Source: BPGX01 sp037447455 (GTDB lineage Bacteria > Bacteroidota > Bacteroidia > B-17B0 > Aurantibacillaceae). From it: a stretch of 64,000 nt of DNA. Shown here piece after piece: positions 56,058 through 63,860 of this stretch. Made by a program: the position numbers and the translations under genes. The notes below the pieces were generated by a model. The model ran no database searches. It was given only the letters and a program-made list of their open reading frames with translations, and was not told the DNA's origin. Every line of letters begins with the position of its first letter. Position 1 is the stretch's first letter. The stretch covers positions 307,278-371,277 of the forward strand of contig JBBIGQ010000001.1 of assembly GCA_037447455.1 (NCBI GenBank), written 5' to 3'.

Positions 56058-56413
56058 TGGACCCGCTCCGAATCGAACGGAGGTCCAAGTAAGCAATGTG
56101 TAAGCTTTCTACACGCATAGTGTTCACTTAAAATTTCGGCATAAAGCAAGCAGAACACCTCTTATACTTTATGCCTATCCGTTGGGTACCATGAATACTT
56201 AACGGAGTGGGCATTCAGGTCTGTCTTTTTCCGACGCCTTATACCTTACGCCAGACAGAAGGGCTTAAGGGAAGACGGACTGCAGCTATTAAGCAGCCAA
56301 AGCGAAGTTAGATTCGCCATTTAAGGGTTGAGAGAAATGTTTTACTCCGTTTACTCTCATTCGGAGACGTGCTTACTTACCCACTGTTCTTACTGTCGAT
56401 ACCTTTCGGGCCC
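56058..56413 (-). ncRNA. ssrA: Transfer-messenger RNA (ssrA)
   Basis: Read on the minus strand the 5' end GGGCCCG (56413 down) pairs with CGGGTCC at the 3' end (one G-U), and GTTCGATTC forms the T-loop. The middle holds a tag frame GGC GAA TCT AAC TTC GCT TTG GCT GCT TAA TAG (56318 down to 56286), giving GESNFALAA, perhaps with Asn before it. Bacteroidota tags of the form GExNYALAA are well known. CCA is not encoded after the discriminator A. It rescues stalled ribosomes and marks the peptide for proteolysis. Confidence 0.95.
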
Positions 56414-56438
56414 AGTTTATCAATGTACTTTTGCTGTG

Positions 56439-56470
56439 CAAATATAATCAAAACTTGTGCCATTGTCAAT
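56439..56470 (-). promoter_or_regulatory. Promoter of tmRNA
   Basis: On the minus strand ATTG (56470-56467), a 20-base spacer and TATATTTG (56446-56439, exact TAnnTTTG). The transcript would start about 20 bases before the mature 5' end, as expected for an RNase P-processed precursor. Confidence 0.65.
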
Positions 56471-56741
56471 ATGTTTTATTATTTTTTGTCATTATTTAGC
56501 AGGAAAAAGTTATTAAAAAAACAAGGGACGGCTGGAAATCAGTAAAGATATTGATTACCTAAATTTATTTATAACAAAAACCATCTTTAGATTAACTAAA
56601 AAAAATGATATGGAGTGCTCAAAAGAAAACAAAAAATTCATGGTTAACCTTTTTTCTTAGCGGATTTGCTATATTTTCTTAAATCGTGATTAGTAAACTC
56701 TTTTATTGACCAGGCAATGAATGGCAAATACAGTTTATATA
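56471..56741. other. Non-coding region between tmRNA and the methyltransferase gene
   Basis: About 270 bases with no convincing gene. On the minus strand a short frame reads KEFTNHDLRKYSKSAKKKG and stops near 56650, but it lacks an ATG start and is too short to support. Confidence 0.4.
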
Positions 56742-57494
56742 TCAAAGTAAATTATTTTTTTGTGCCCAAAATATCATTCGCTTACTTTCTTTGTCAAACC
56801 CATTCAGTTCATAATCTCCCCACACTTTTAATATCTTTAGATTGTTTTTTTGGAACATCTCTTCAAAAAACTCAAAACCTAATAAGCGCACTCTTTCCAT
56901 ATAATTTTCCATCTTATTACCATCTTCCACCCTGATATACTTAAACACAATATTATTTTGTATTTCTCTTTTAATATCAAACGATATATTATTTATTATT
57001 TTTGTTTCATGTGGAACATTTTTTTTTAAAACATAATCAGGATTTAAATAGTCAATAATAACATAAGCATTATTTTTAACGGCCCGGAACATTACTTCCA
57101 AAGCTTTTACTTCTTCATAAATATAATTAAAATAACCCAAGCTGGTAAACAAATTAAGCACCGCATCAAAATAGTTCACATAAAACTCCTTTCTCATATC
57201 ATGTACTCCAAAAATTAAGTTTTCATTCTTATATTTTCTGTTTGCATCTTTAATATTTACTTCATTAATATCTGTTCCAATTACAACATAGCCGAGTTTT
57301 GAAAAAATATAAGAATGTCTCCCTTTTCCACAGCCATTATCCCAAATTTTTGCCCCCTTCTTAAGATTAATGTTTTGTACAAGGTTTTTTATAAAAATTT
57401 CCGCTTCTTTTTCATCTCTATGATTGTAGAGTAATTTGTAATATTCAGACGAAAACCAATCTTTGAACCATTCCTTTTGTTCCATGTGAAACAT
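56742..57494 (-). CDS. Class I SAM-dependent methyltransferase
   Basis: 250 residues. SAM motif I is AKIWDNGCGKGRHSYIF and the following acidic residue is in GTDINEVNI; the start FKDWFSSEYYKLLYNHRDEK matches a Bacteroidota methyltransferase group. Its target is not known. The start lies directly after the hydrolase stop (TAA-ATG). Two possible ATGs, 57494 and 57485, flank a parS-like sequence that covers both start codons (57478-57493), so this sequence may bind ParB. Confidence 0.82.
   Translation of the reverse strand: MFHMEQKEWFKDWFSSEYYKLLYNHRDEKEAEIFIKNLVQNINLKKGAKIWDNGCGKGRHSYIFSKLGYVVIGTDINEVNIKDANRKYKNENLIFGVHDMRKEFYVNYFDAVLNLFTSLGYFNYIYEEVKALEVMFRAVKNNAYVIIDYLNPDYVLKKNVPHETKIINNISFDIKREIQNNIVFKYIRVEDGNKMENYMERVRLLGFEFFEEMFQKNNLKILKVWGDYELNGFDKESKRMIFWAQKNNLL
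57003..57018 (+). promoter_or_regulatory. parS-like site 1
   Basis: TGTTTCATGTGGAACA, 14 of 16 matches to the ParB site TGTTTCACGTGAAACA. It lies inside the methyltransferase gene and codes for VPHET in that frame. Confidence 0.6.
57478..57493 (+). promoter_or_regulatory. parS-like site 2
   Basis: TGTTCCATGTGAAACA, 15 of 16 matches to the B. subtilis site TGTTCCACGTGAAACA. It covers the start codons of the methyltransferase gene. Confidence 0.65.
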
Positions 57495-58445
57495 TTATTT
57501 TTGTAAAAACATAATTATGCTTGGCACCAATTCTTTTGAAAGCGGCAAATCACTTTTATTATATGTTTCTATGTTTGCTTTTCTTTCCTTTGGCGCCTCC
57601 ACAAGTATATGATTCATTTCCATCACTATCTTCAAAATAGCATCTTTCTTAAACTCTACTAAACGTTCAGCATCCCTAACCGACACTTGTAAGTCGTTTT
57701 CCCCTTGAACGACGAGTACTGGTATTTTAATTTTGGAAAGTTCTTTTGCAGGATCTATTGATAACCATGATATCATATAATTTTGTACAGATTCTCTAAA
57801 AAACACACTTAAGATTGGCGGAACATTCTCTATTCGTTTTCCAGCAGCCAAAGAGTCAATTAGCGGGAAAATTATTTTTTTAGCATCTTCATGAATATAA
57901 GAAAGCTGTCTTTTAAGAACAGTATCCGCTCTAAACCCTGCACCTGCAAGCAAAACCAATTTTTTAACCTTTGGACGTTGTTGTACAGCAAGCGTAGCTA
58001 TCAAAGCTCCTTCACTGTGTCCAACCAAAGTAATTTCTTTGAATTTATAGGGCGATTTTGAAAAAAAATCAATCCATTGTACCAAATCATTGACATAATT
58101 GTTTATTGTTAAACTATCTTCGGATTCTAAAGCATCTTTACTTTTTCCAACACCTCTTTTGTCGTATCTAAAAACAGAGACATGATGTTGAGCCAAACTG
58201 TCTGCTAATTTCTTTAGGCAATAGTTTTCTCCACTAAAATCGCTATTTCCATCTCTGTCGGTTGGACCAGAACCCGAATGAATGATACATAACTTCTTTG
58301 AATTAGTAATCAGCAATGTTCCGTATAAACTATCTGGCTTTGCTGGTATAGAATTTGTTATTTCTTTGATTGATTGTGCCGGTAGTTGTAAATACCAAAA
58401 CATTCCAACTAAAGGAAAGTATCGTTTAAATTTTTTGTAAAACAT
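57495..58445 (-). CDS. Exported alpha/beta hydrolase
   Basis: 316 residues with an N-terminal hydrophobic signal (about 10-23, LVGMFWYLQLPAQ). The nucleophile elbow is VGHSEGALIATLA, the acid lies in VVQGENDLQVSV and the catalytic His in EMNHILVEAP. HSGSGPTDRDGNSDFSG forms the oxyanion-hole region typical of one bacterial serine esterase group. Substrate unknown. The start overlaps the stop of the zinc-ribbon methyltransferase gene by 20 bases and the end abuts the next methyltransferase. Confidence 0.87.
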   Translation of the reverse strand: MFYKKFKRYFPLVGMFWYLQLPAQSIKEITNSIPAKPDSLYGTLLITNSKKLCIIHSGSGPTDRDGNSDFSGENYCLKKLADSLAQHHVSVFRYDKRGVGKSKDALESEDSLTINNYVNDLVQWIDFFSKSPYKFKEITLVGHSEGALIATLAVQQRPKVKKLVLLAGAGFRADTVLKRQLSYIHEDAKKIIFPLIDSLAAGKRIENVPPILSVFFRESVQNYMISWLSIDPAKELSKIKIPVLVVQGENDLQVSVRDAERLVEFKKDAILKIVMEMNHILVEAPKERKANIETYNKSDLPLSKELVPSIIMFLQK

Positions 58446-59289
58446 AAATTAAACTTGAATATTCTTGATTTTTTATGGCTTTTATATTTGAAATTAGACC
58501 ACGGATAAATCCTTTTAAGAAAAAGAAATTTGAATTTTTATATTTTTCCGAAAGCATGGACACATAAAATGCATCAAAAAACATGGGCTGGAGTTCCACC
58601 AGATTATACATCTCTCTTGTAAGTAATAAAATATCTTTTTTTCTAAAATGAAAAAGATGTCTGGGCACATCATATCCCGCCCAATATTCCTGGTAAAATT
58701 GAGCATCGTAAGAATTTTTATTTGGCAGGGCTAAAATTAAATACCCATTATCATTAAGCATGCTATAAAAATCTTTTATGTAGTTATCCGGATTATATAA
58801 GTGTTCAAGAACATGCCAAAGCGTGATGATGTCAAACTTTAAATTTTTTAGTTCATTAAGGTCCTTTAATACATTTAAGTTTTTATTTTTTGCTAACTCT
58901 CTGGCTGTATCATTTACTTCCACACCATAGGCAGTGTAATTATTTTTTTTACAGATCTCTAAAAAGTATCCCGTTCCACACCCATAATCTAAAATTGTTC
59001 CATGTGGAACATAATTTTTAATGAGGTTTAATTTTTGAATAAGGGTATACTTTCTAACCAAATGGTAGATTAAATCAAAAACACTAGTTTTTTTATCTGA
59101 ATGTGAAATATAATCCTGAGATTGATAGTATAACCCTATCTCATTTTCGCAAGGAAAAGGATACGTTTGAAAAAGACCACATTTTTTGCAAGACACTATC
59201 TGAAATATTCTTTTTGAAACGGTGTAATCCACGCATTCTATTTTTTTATTAAACTCTTCACAAGAACATAAAGGACAAAAAAAAGACAT
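58426..59289 (-). CDS. Zinc-ribbon class I SAM methyltransferase
   Basis: 287 residues: an N-terminal zinc ribbon (CPLC at 5-8, CKKCG near residue 34), then a SAM fold with ILDYGCGTGYFLEICKKN and the motif DIITLWHVLEHLYNPDNYI, common in methyltransferase_23-type enzymes; RHLFHFRKKDI follows. A target is not known; enzymes of this form often act on quinones, lipids or sugars. It begins eight bases after mnmG. A parS-like site lies inside it. Confidence 0.85.
   Translation of the reverse strand: MSFFCPLCSCEEFNKKIECVDYTVSKRIFQIVSCKKCGLFQTYPFPCENEIGLYYQSQDYISHSDKKTSVFDLIYHLVRKYTLIQKLNLIKNYVPHGTILDYGCGTGYFLEICKKNNYTAYGVEVNDTARELAKNKNLNVLKDLNELKNLKFDIITLWHVLEHLYNPDNYIKDFYSMLNDNGYLILALPNKNSYDAQFYQEYWAGYDVPRHLFHFRKKDILLLTREMYNLVELQPMFFDAFYVSMLSEKYKNSNFFFLKGFIRGLISNIKAIKNQEYSSLIYVLQKI
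58996..59011 (+). promoter_or_regulatory. parS-like site 3
   Basis: TGTTCCATGTGGAACA, one mismatch from the perfect palindrome TGTTCCACGTGGAACA and 13 of 16 to TGTTTCACGTGAAACA. It codes for VPHGT in the methyltransferase frame. Confidence 0.6.
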
Positions 59290-59297
59290 GGTTGATT

Positions 59298-61163
59298 TTA
59301 TTTGATAATATTCATTAACAAGATGTTTATATCCGCAGGAGAAATGCCGGAAATTTTAGAGGCCTCTTCAATACTGGAAGGTCTATACTTTTTTAATTTT
59401 TGACGACTTTCGTTACTTAAAGATAGGATGGTGTCGTAATCAAAATCCGGATTTATCTTCATACTTTTCCAACGATTAAGACGCTCCACCTGATCTTTTT
59501 CTCTTTGAATATAATCATCGTATTTGATTAAAATCTCTGCCTGAAATATGGATTCGGAATCTTTAGTTTGAAGAACATTAAATAAAACATCATCGTGCTT
59601 GGCCAGTTCTTTTATACTTACATTCGGCCTTGAGAGAATATTTTCATATCTGACTTTTTGCGATAACGATGAAGAATTAATGAACACAAGATAATTATTG
59701 ATTTTTTCTGGAATGGCAGAATGAGTTTTCAAAAAATGTATAATGTCCTCAGTTTCTTTAATTTTTTTCTGAACTTTTTCAAATCTTTCTTTGGAAGCAA
59801 GCCCCAATTGATAAGAACGTGGTGTTAATCGAACGTCTGCATTGTCCTGACGAAGCAATAGGCGATATTCTGACCTGGAAGTAAACATTCTATATGGTTC
59901 ATCTGTGCCTTTGTAAACCAAATCATCAATTAAAACTCCAATATACGCTTCATGTCTTTTTAAGATAAACGGTTCTTTTTCGTTAACTTTCAAATGTGCG
60001 TTTATACCCGCTATTATGCCTTGTGCGGCAGCTTCTTCATAGCCGGTAGTACCGTTTATTTGTCCTGCAAAGTATAAATTTTCTATTAAACGCGTCTCTA
60101 AAGTGGGGTAGAGTTGAGTAGGTGGAAAATAATCGTATTCAATGGCGTAGCCTGGTCTAAACACTTTGGCATTTTCTAAGCCGGGAATTTTTCTCAATGC
60201 TTTGTACTGGACATCTTCTGGAAGAGAGGTAGAAAAACCATTTAAATAAACTTCTACCGTATTCCATCCTTCGGGTTCGATAAACAGTTGATGTCGTTCT
60301 CTTTCTGCAAAGCGTGTAATTTTGTCTTCTATGCTTGGACAGTATCTTGGTCCAATGCCTTTTATCCGACCAGAAAACATTGGTGATTTTTCAAATCCAG
60401 TTTCTAATATCTGATGGGCTTCTTTGTTAGTATAAGTAATATAGCAGGGCAGCTGTTTTTCTAATGGTTGGGTCTCATCAGAATAAGAAAATTTAAACTC
60501 TGGAAGATCGCCATCTTGCCTTTCTAAAATAGAATAATTAATGGTTCTGCCATCTATGCGTGGTGGCGTGCCTGTTTTCATTCTTCCGCTTTCAAACCCC
60601 AAACTGACCAGTTGTTCCGTTAATCCTTTGGCAGCAGGTTCTCCGGTTCTTCCTCCGCCAAATTGTTTTTCTCCTATATGAATGACACCGTTTAGGAAAG
60701 TACCGTTTGTTAGAACAACTGCTTTTGAGTAAAACCAAATGTCCATACCAGTAACAACGCCATAAACTCTATTATCTTTTACTATTAATTCTTTTACCAT
60801 GTCTTGCCAGAAATCTACATTGGGGGTTTTTTCGAGCATTTCACGCCATTTTGCTGCAAATAACATTCGGTCGTTTTGGGACCGGGGACTCCACATAGCA
60901 GACCCTTTGCTGCGGTTGAGCATTCTAAATTGAATAGCTGACAGGTCGCTCACAATACCCGAATATCCTCCGAGCGCATCAAGTTCTCTTACAATTTGTC
61001 CTTTAGCTATACCGCCCATTGCTGGATTGCAACTCATTTGAGCAATGGTTTGCATATTCATGGTGATGAGTAAAACTTTTGAACCTAAATTGGCGGCAGC
61101 GGCAGCAGCTTCACAACCAGCATGACCCGCTCCTACCACAATTACATCGTAATGAAAATCCAT
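59298..61163 (-). CDS. mnmG: tRNA uridine-5-carboxymethylaminomethyl modification enzyme MnmG (GidA)
   Basis: 621 residues, normal length. FAD-binding start DVIVVGAGHAGCEAAAAAAN, then GTFLNGVIHIGEKQFGGGRT, RMKTGTPPRIDGRTINYS and the C-terminal EAAAQGIIAGINAHLK with YRMFTSRSEYRLLLRQDNAD. With MnmE it modifies U34 of several tRNAs. The neighbour mnmE is not in the window. It lies 45 bases after the LytTR regulator gene on the same strand. Confidence 0.97.
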   Translation of the reverse strand: MDFHYDVIVVGAGHAGCEAAAAAANLGSKVLLITMNMQTIAQMSCNPAMGGIAKGQIVRELDALGGYSGIVSDLSAIQFRMLNRSKGSAMWSPRSQNDRMLFAAKWREMLEKTPNVDFWQDMVKELIVKDNRVYGVVTGMDIWFYSKAVVLTNGTFLNGVIHIGEKQFGGGRTGEPAAKGLTEQLVSLGFESGRMKTGTPPRIDGRTINYSILERQDGDLPEFKFSYSDETQPLEKQLPCYITYTNKEAHQILETGFEKSPMFSGRIKGIGPRYCPSIEDKITRFAERERHQLFIEPEGWNTVEVYLNGFSTSLPEDVQYKALRKIPGLENAKVFRPGYAIEYDYFPPTQLYPTLETRLIENLYFAGQINGTTGYEEAAAQGIIAGINAHLKVNEKEPFILKRHEAYIGVLIDDLVYKGTDEPYRMFTSRSEYRLLLRQDNADVRLTPRSYQLGLASKERFEKVQKKIKETEDIIHFLKTHSAIPEKINNYLVFINSSSLSQKVRYENILSRPNVSIKELAKHDDVLFNVLQTKDSESIFQAEILIKYDDYIQREKDQVERLNRWKSMKINPDFDYDTILSLSNESRQKLKKYRPSSIEEASKISGISPADINILLMNIIK

Positions 61164-61208
61164 ACGGCTTTATTCATTGTGTGACTTACTAAAAAATAAA
61201 ACACTCTA

Positions 61209-61979
61209 TTACAATAAATTTAAACGTTTGTAAACTTCATCTTTGTAATTACCACCTACAGGGACATTTTTTGTAAAGTTTTCTAATATAAGTTCTTGAT
61301 TTTCAATGCTTTGTATTTTATCTATCCGAACAATATACGAACGATGTGCTCGAATAAATTCTTTTGAACCTAATCGATCTTCAATAAATTTCATAGTGGC
61401 GTGAACAATGTATCTTCCGTGTGTGGTATGAAAAGTAACATAATCTTTCAGGGCTTCTACAATGTAAATATCTTCAAATTTAATTTTTACCATTTTGCCA
61501 TCGGACTTAACAAAAATCATTCTTGCAGAAGTGTCATGGTCTTTGCTTTCAACGATAGCGTACAAGAGTTCTTTTTCTTTTTTCCTTTCTATATCTTTAT
61601 TAAACCGAAACAAAGTGATTTCAATAGCCGACAATATGTCGGAGTTCTTAAATGGCTTGGTAATATAGGCGTATGGTTCTACAATTTTTGCCTTTTCAAG
61701 AGTTGGTAAATCAGAATAAGCCGTAAGAAAAATAATCGGCACGTCATATTCTTCTTTTATTTTATGCGACAATTCTATGCCATTCATATTACCTTTAATC
61801 ATAATATCCATCAGTATCACATCGGGCATTTGTTGCGCAAGATAATTTAAGGCCGTGTCTGCGTTATTTGCAATTCCTATAACTTCGTAATTATTTTTTT
61901 GTAAAATGTTTTGAATGTCTTTGGCAACAATGGACTCGTCTTCAATAATTAAGACCTTTGTTTTTAATTCATTATTCAT
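61209..61979 (-). CDS. LytTR-type response regulator
   Basis: 256 residues: receiver (VLIIEDESIVAKDIQN, VILMDIMIKGNMNGIEL, IIFLTAYSD, YAYITKPF) and a C-terminal LytTR DNA-binding domain (IYIVEALKDYVTFHTTHGRY, FIRAHRSYIVRIDKIQSI, VPVGGNYKDEV). Bacteroidota use this type for many envelope and signalling operons. Its kinase is not adjacent. It starts eight bases after the PD40/TPR gene, so the two are co-transcribed and the envelope protein may be part of its signal path. Confidence 0.92.
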   Translation of the reverse strand: MNNELKTKVLIIEDESIVAKDIQNILQKNNYEVIGIANNADTALNYLAQQMPDVILMDIMIKGNMNGIELSHKIKEEYDVPIIFLTAYSDLPTLEKAKIVEPYAYITKPFKNSDILSAIEITLFRFNKDIERKKEKELLYAIVESKDHDTSARMIFVKSDGKMVKIKFEDIYIVEALKDYVTFHTTHGRYIVHATMKFIEDRLGSKEFIRAHRSYIVRIDKIQSIENQELILENFTKNVPVGGNYKDEVYKRLNLL

Positions 61980-61987
61980 ATTCTGGT

Positions 61988-63604
61988 TTATTTTTTAAGT
62001 AAAAAATCTTTTACAAGAATGTAAGCACCTTCTTTTCCAACTGGTAAAAGTACTTTTTCTGAAGTTGCTTGAAATCCTTTGGCAGATGCCTTGATAGTGT
62101 ATGACTTATCCCCTGGAAGCGTAATAAAATATTCGCCGTTTTCATTGGTTGTAGTGGAAGATATTAACGCGTCTTTTTCGTCGTAAAATTCTACTTTGGC
62201 ATCGGCAATGCCAAAACCCTCAAAGCCGTCACGAACAGTGCCTTTGATGATACTTAATCCGTTCGCCGCTTTTTCGTGTTTAGTTCCTAATAATGGATAG
62301 TTAGAAATATCTATCATATAAATGTCTTTTTCTCCAACACCACCTGGTCTGTCGCTGGATATATAAGCCACTTTTCCGCTGGCGTCAATGGTAATCGGAC
62401 CATCAGAAAATTCCGTATTGATGGGATAGCTAAGGTTAACAGGGGTAGTCCATTGACCATTTTCAAAGGTGGTTTTGAATACATCGTAACTTCCCATAGA
62501 ATTTGGACCATTGGAAGCAAAAAATAATGTTTTTCCATCGGGGGCCATAAATAAACCCACTTCATCATAAGGTGAATTGACTGTAGGGCCAAGGTTTACG
62601 GGCTTACCCCATTCTTTTTTATTAATTTTTTTACTCCTCCAAATATCTGAATGACCATAACCACCTTTACGTTCACTTGTGAAATAGAGTGTGTTGCCAT
62701 CGGGTGATAAACAAGCTCCTCCTTCCCAATAAGTAGAATTGATTGGTTTTCCAATGGGTTCGGGGGTTTTCCATTTGTTTTTCATCACTTTTGAAATAAA
62801 AATATCGCCTCCAGATGCTTCGTGCTCTCTTGTGTCATTTTTATAAATGAAAATGATTTTACCATCAGGAGAAATAGAGGTAATGGCATCGTGGGCATCA
62901 GTATTGACATTACCGGGGACGGGAACAGCAGGCATCCATTTCTTGTTAACGGTATCAAAATAGGAAACATAAATATCCTGAAAATATTTTCCATCGCCCT
63001 CTACATCAATCGGAGAATTCGTGTCCTCCGGACGACGCGTATTGAAAACAAGCATTTTACCATCTGCAGTGATACAAGGTGTAGCGTCATCGTAATTACT
63101 ATTAATATCTTGTCCCATATTTATAATTTGAACAGGAACAGAATGTTTTTTCATTTCAATAGCGTTGTTGCATTGGGAAATGTATACATCTACCTCTCTT
63201 TCCTGAAGTTGTTTTTTTGAAGAAACTTTAGATTTAAAAGCATTTAATGCTTCTAATGCTTTGTCAAACTCGCTTTGTCGCTGATGTATAAGGCCTAAGT
63301 ACAGATGCGTTTCCGGGATGGACGCCCCGTTTTTTTGGGCTTCATTAAAATACTCAAAGGCATTTTTCAGATCGTTGATTTCATAATAGCAATAGCCGAT
63401 ATAATACGGCAATTCCGAATTAGCAGGATATTTATCGTATAGTTCTTTAAATTGATGTATCGCTTGTTTGTATTTTCCGGCATACATAGTTTGTTTAGCT
63501 AGTAATACTTTTGGATTATCTAAAATATCTATTTTAGATTTTGATTCCTGACAGAAAAAAATTGATGTATAAAGAATAAAGAAAGTCATTACCAGCTGTT
63601 TCAT
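61988..63604 (-). CDS. TPR-PD40-CarboxypepD_reg envelope protein (PorE-like without OmpA)
   Basis: 538 residues: signal peptide (ILYTSIFFCQ), TPR units from about 30 to 150 (ELPYYIGYCYYEINDLKNAF), five or six PD40 units from about 165 to 430 (ATPCITADGKMLVFNTRR, GACLSPDGNTLYFTSERKGG) and a carboxypeptidase-regulatory-like domain near 450-535 (IIKGTVRDGFEGFGIADAKV). PorE of the type IX system has this plan but adds a C-terminal OmpA domain, which is absent here; the gene ends with KDFLLKK. It may be an envelope accessory or sensor. A clear promoter lies upstream. Confidence 0.85.
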   Translation of the reverse strand: MKQLVMTFFILYTSIFFCQESKSKIDILDNPKVLLAKQTMYAGKYKQAIHQFKELYDKYPANSELPYYIGYCYYEINDLKNAFEYFNEAQKNGASIPETHLYLGLIHQRQSEFDKALEALNAFKSKVSSKKQLQEREVDVYISQCNNAIEMKKHSVPVQIINMGQDINSNYDDATPCITADGKMLVFNTRRPEDTNSPIDVEGDGKYFQDIYVSYFDTVNKKWMPAVPVPGNVNTDAHDAITSISPDGKIIFIYKNDTREHEASGGDIFISKVMKNKWKTPEPIGKPINSTYWEGGACLSPDGNTLYFTSERKGGYGHSDIWRSKKINKKEWGKPVNLGPTVNSPYDEVGLFMAPDGKTLFFASNGPNSMGSYDVFKTTFENGQWTTPVNLSYPINTEFSDGPITIDASGKVAYISSDRPGGVGEKDIYMIDISNYPLLGTKHEKAANGLSIIKGTVRDGFEGFGIADAKVEFYDEKDALISSTTTNENGEYFITLPGDKSYTIKASAKGFQATSEKVLLPVGKEGAYILVKDFLLKK

Positions 63605-63622
63605 ATATTTTTTTTAGCACAA

Positions 63623-63654
63623 CAAATTAAAGGAATTATTTAATAATGAGCAAA
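63623..63654 (-). promoter_or_regulatory. Promoter of the PD40/TPR-LytTR-mnmG operon
   Basis: On the minus strand TTTG (63654-63651), a 20-base spacer and TTAATTTG (63630-63623, one mismatch). The predicted start is about 12 bases before ATG 63604. Confidence 0.6.
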
Positions 63655-63677
63655 ACTAATTTTTTATTGATAATAAA

Positions 63678-63710
63678 TTTGGAAAATACATAAAGTTTTG
63701 TGTATAATTG
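63678..63710 (+). promoter_or_regulatory. Promoter of tRNA-Lys
   Basis: TTTG at 63678-63681, a 21-base spacer and TATAATTG at 63703-63710 (one mismatch). It lies 16 bases before the tRNA 5' end. Confidence 0.6.
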
Positions 63711-63726
63711 CAGCCCCAATAAAAAC

Positions 63727-63799
63727 GATTCCGTAGCTCAGCCGGTAGAGCATTACACTTTTAATGTAAGGGTCCCGGGTTCGAGTCCCGGCGGAATCA
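63727..63799 (+). tRNA. trnK: tRNA-Lys(TTT)
   Basis: 73 bases with a seven-pair acceptor stem (GATTCCG with CGGAATC), D-arm GTAGCTCAG..., anticodon stem TTACA/TGTAA with loop CTTTTAA (anticodon TTT at 63760-63762), and T-arm CCGGG-TTCGAGT-CCCGG. Discriminator A at 63799; CCA is not encoded. Confidence 0.98.
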
Positions 63800-63800
63800 C

Positions 63801-63831
63801 AAGCCCTTCCTGACAAAGGAAGGGTTTTTTA
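63801..63831 (+). terminator. Rho-independent terminator after tRNA-Lys
   Basis: CCCTTCC at 63804-63810 pairs with GGAAGGG at 63818-63824 around a seven-base loop and is followed by TTTTTT; three further weak pairs extend the stem. Confidence 0.85.
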
Positions 63832-63860
63832 TTCATAAATTGTTTAATTAAATTTTTTTG

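Noticed and set aside
55910..56158. Minus-strand open frame across tmRNA and the cupin gene start
   Set aside because: It reads through the tmRNA tag-proximal region and the cupin frame; it is a shadow.
56640..56760. Short minus-strand frame with KEFTNHDLRKYSKSAKKKG
   Set aside because: About 33 codons, no ATG, overlaps the methyltransferase end; no support as a gene.
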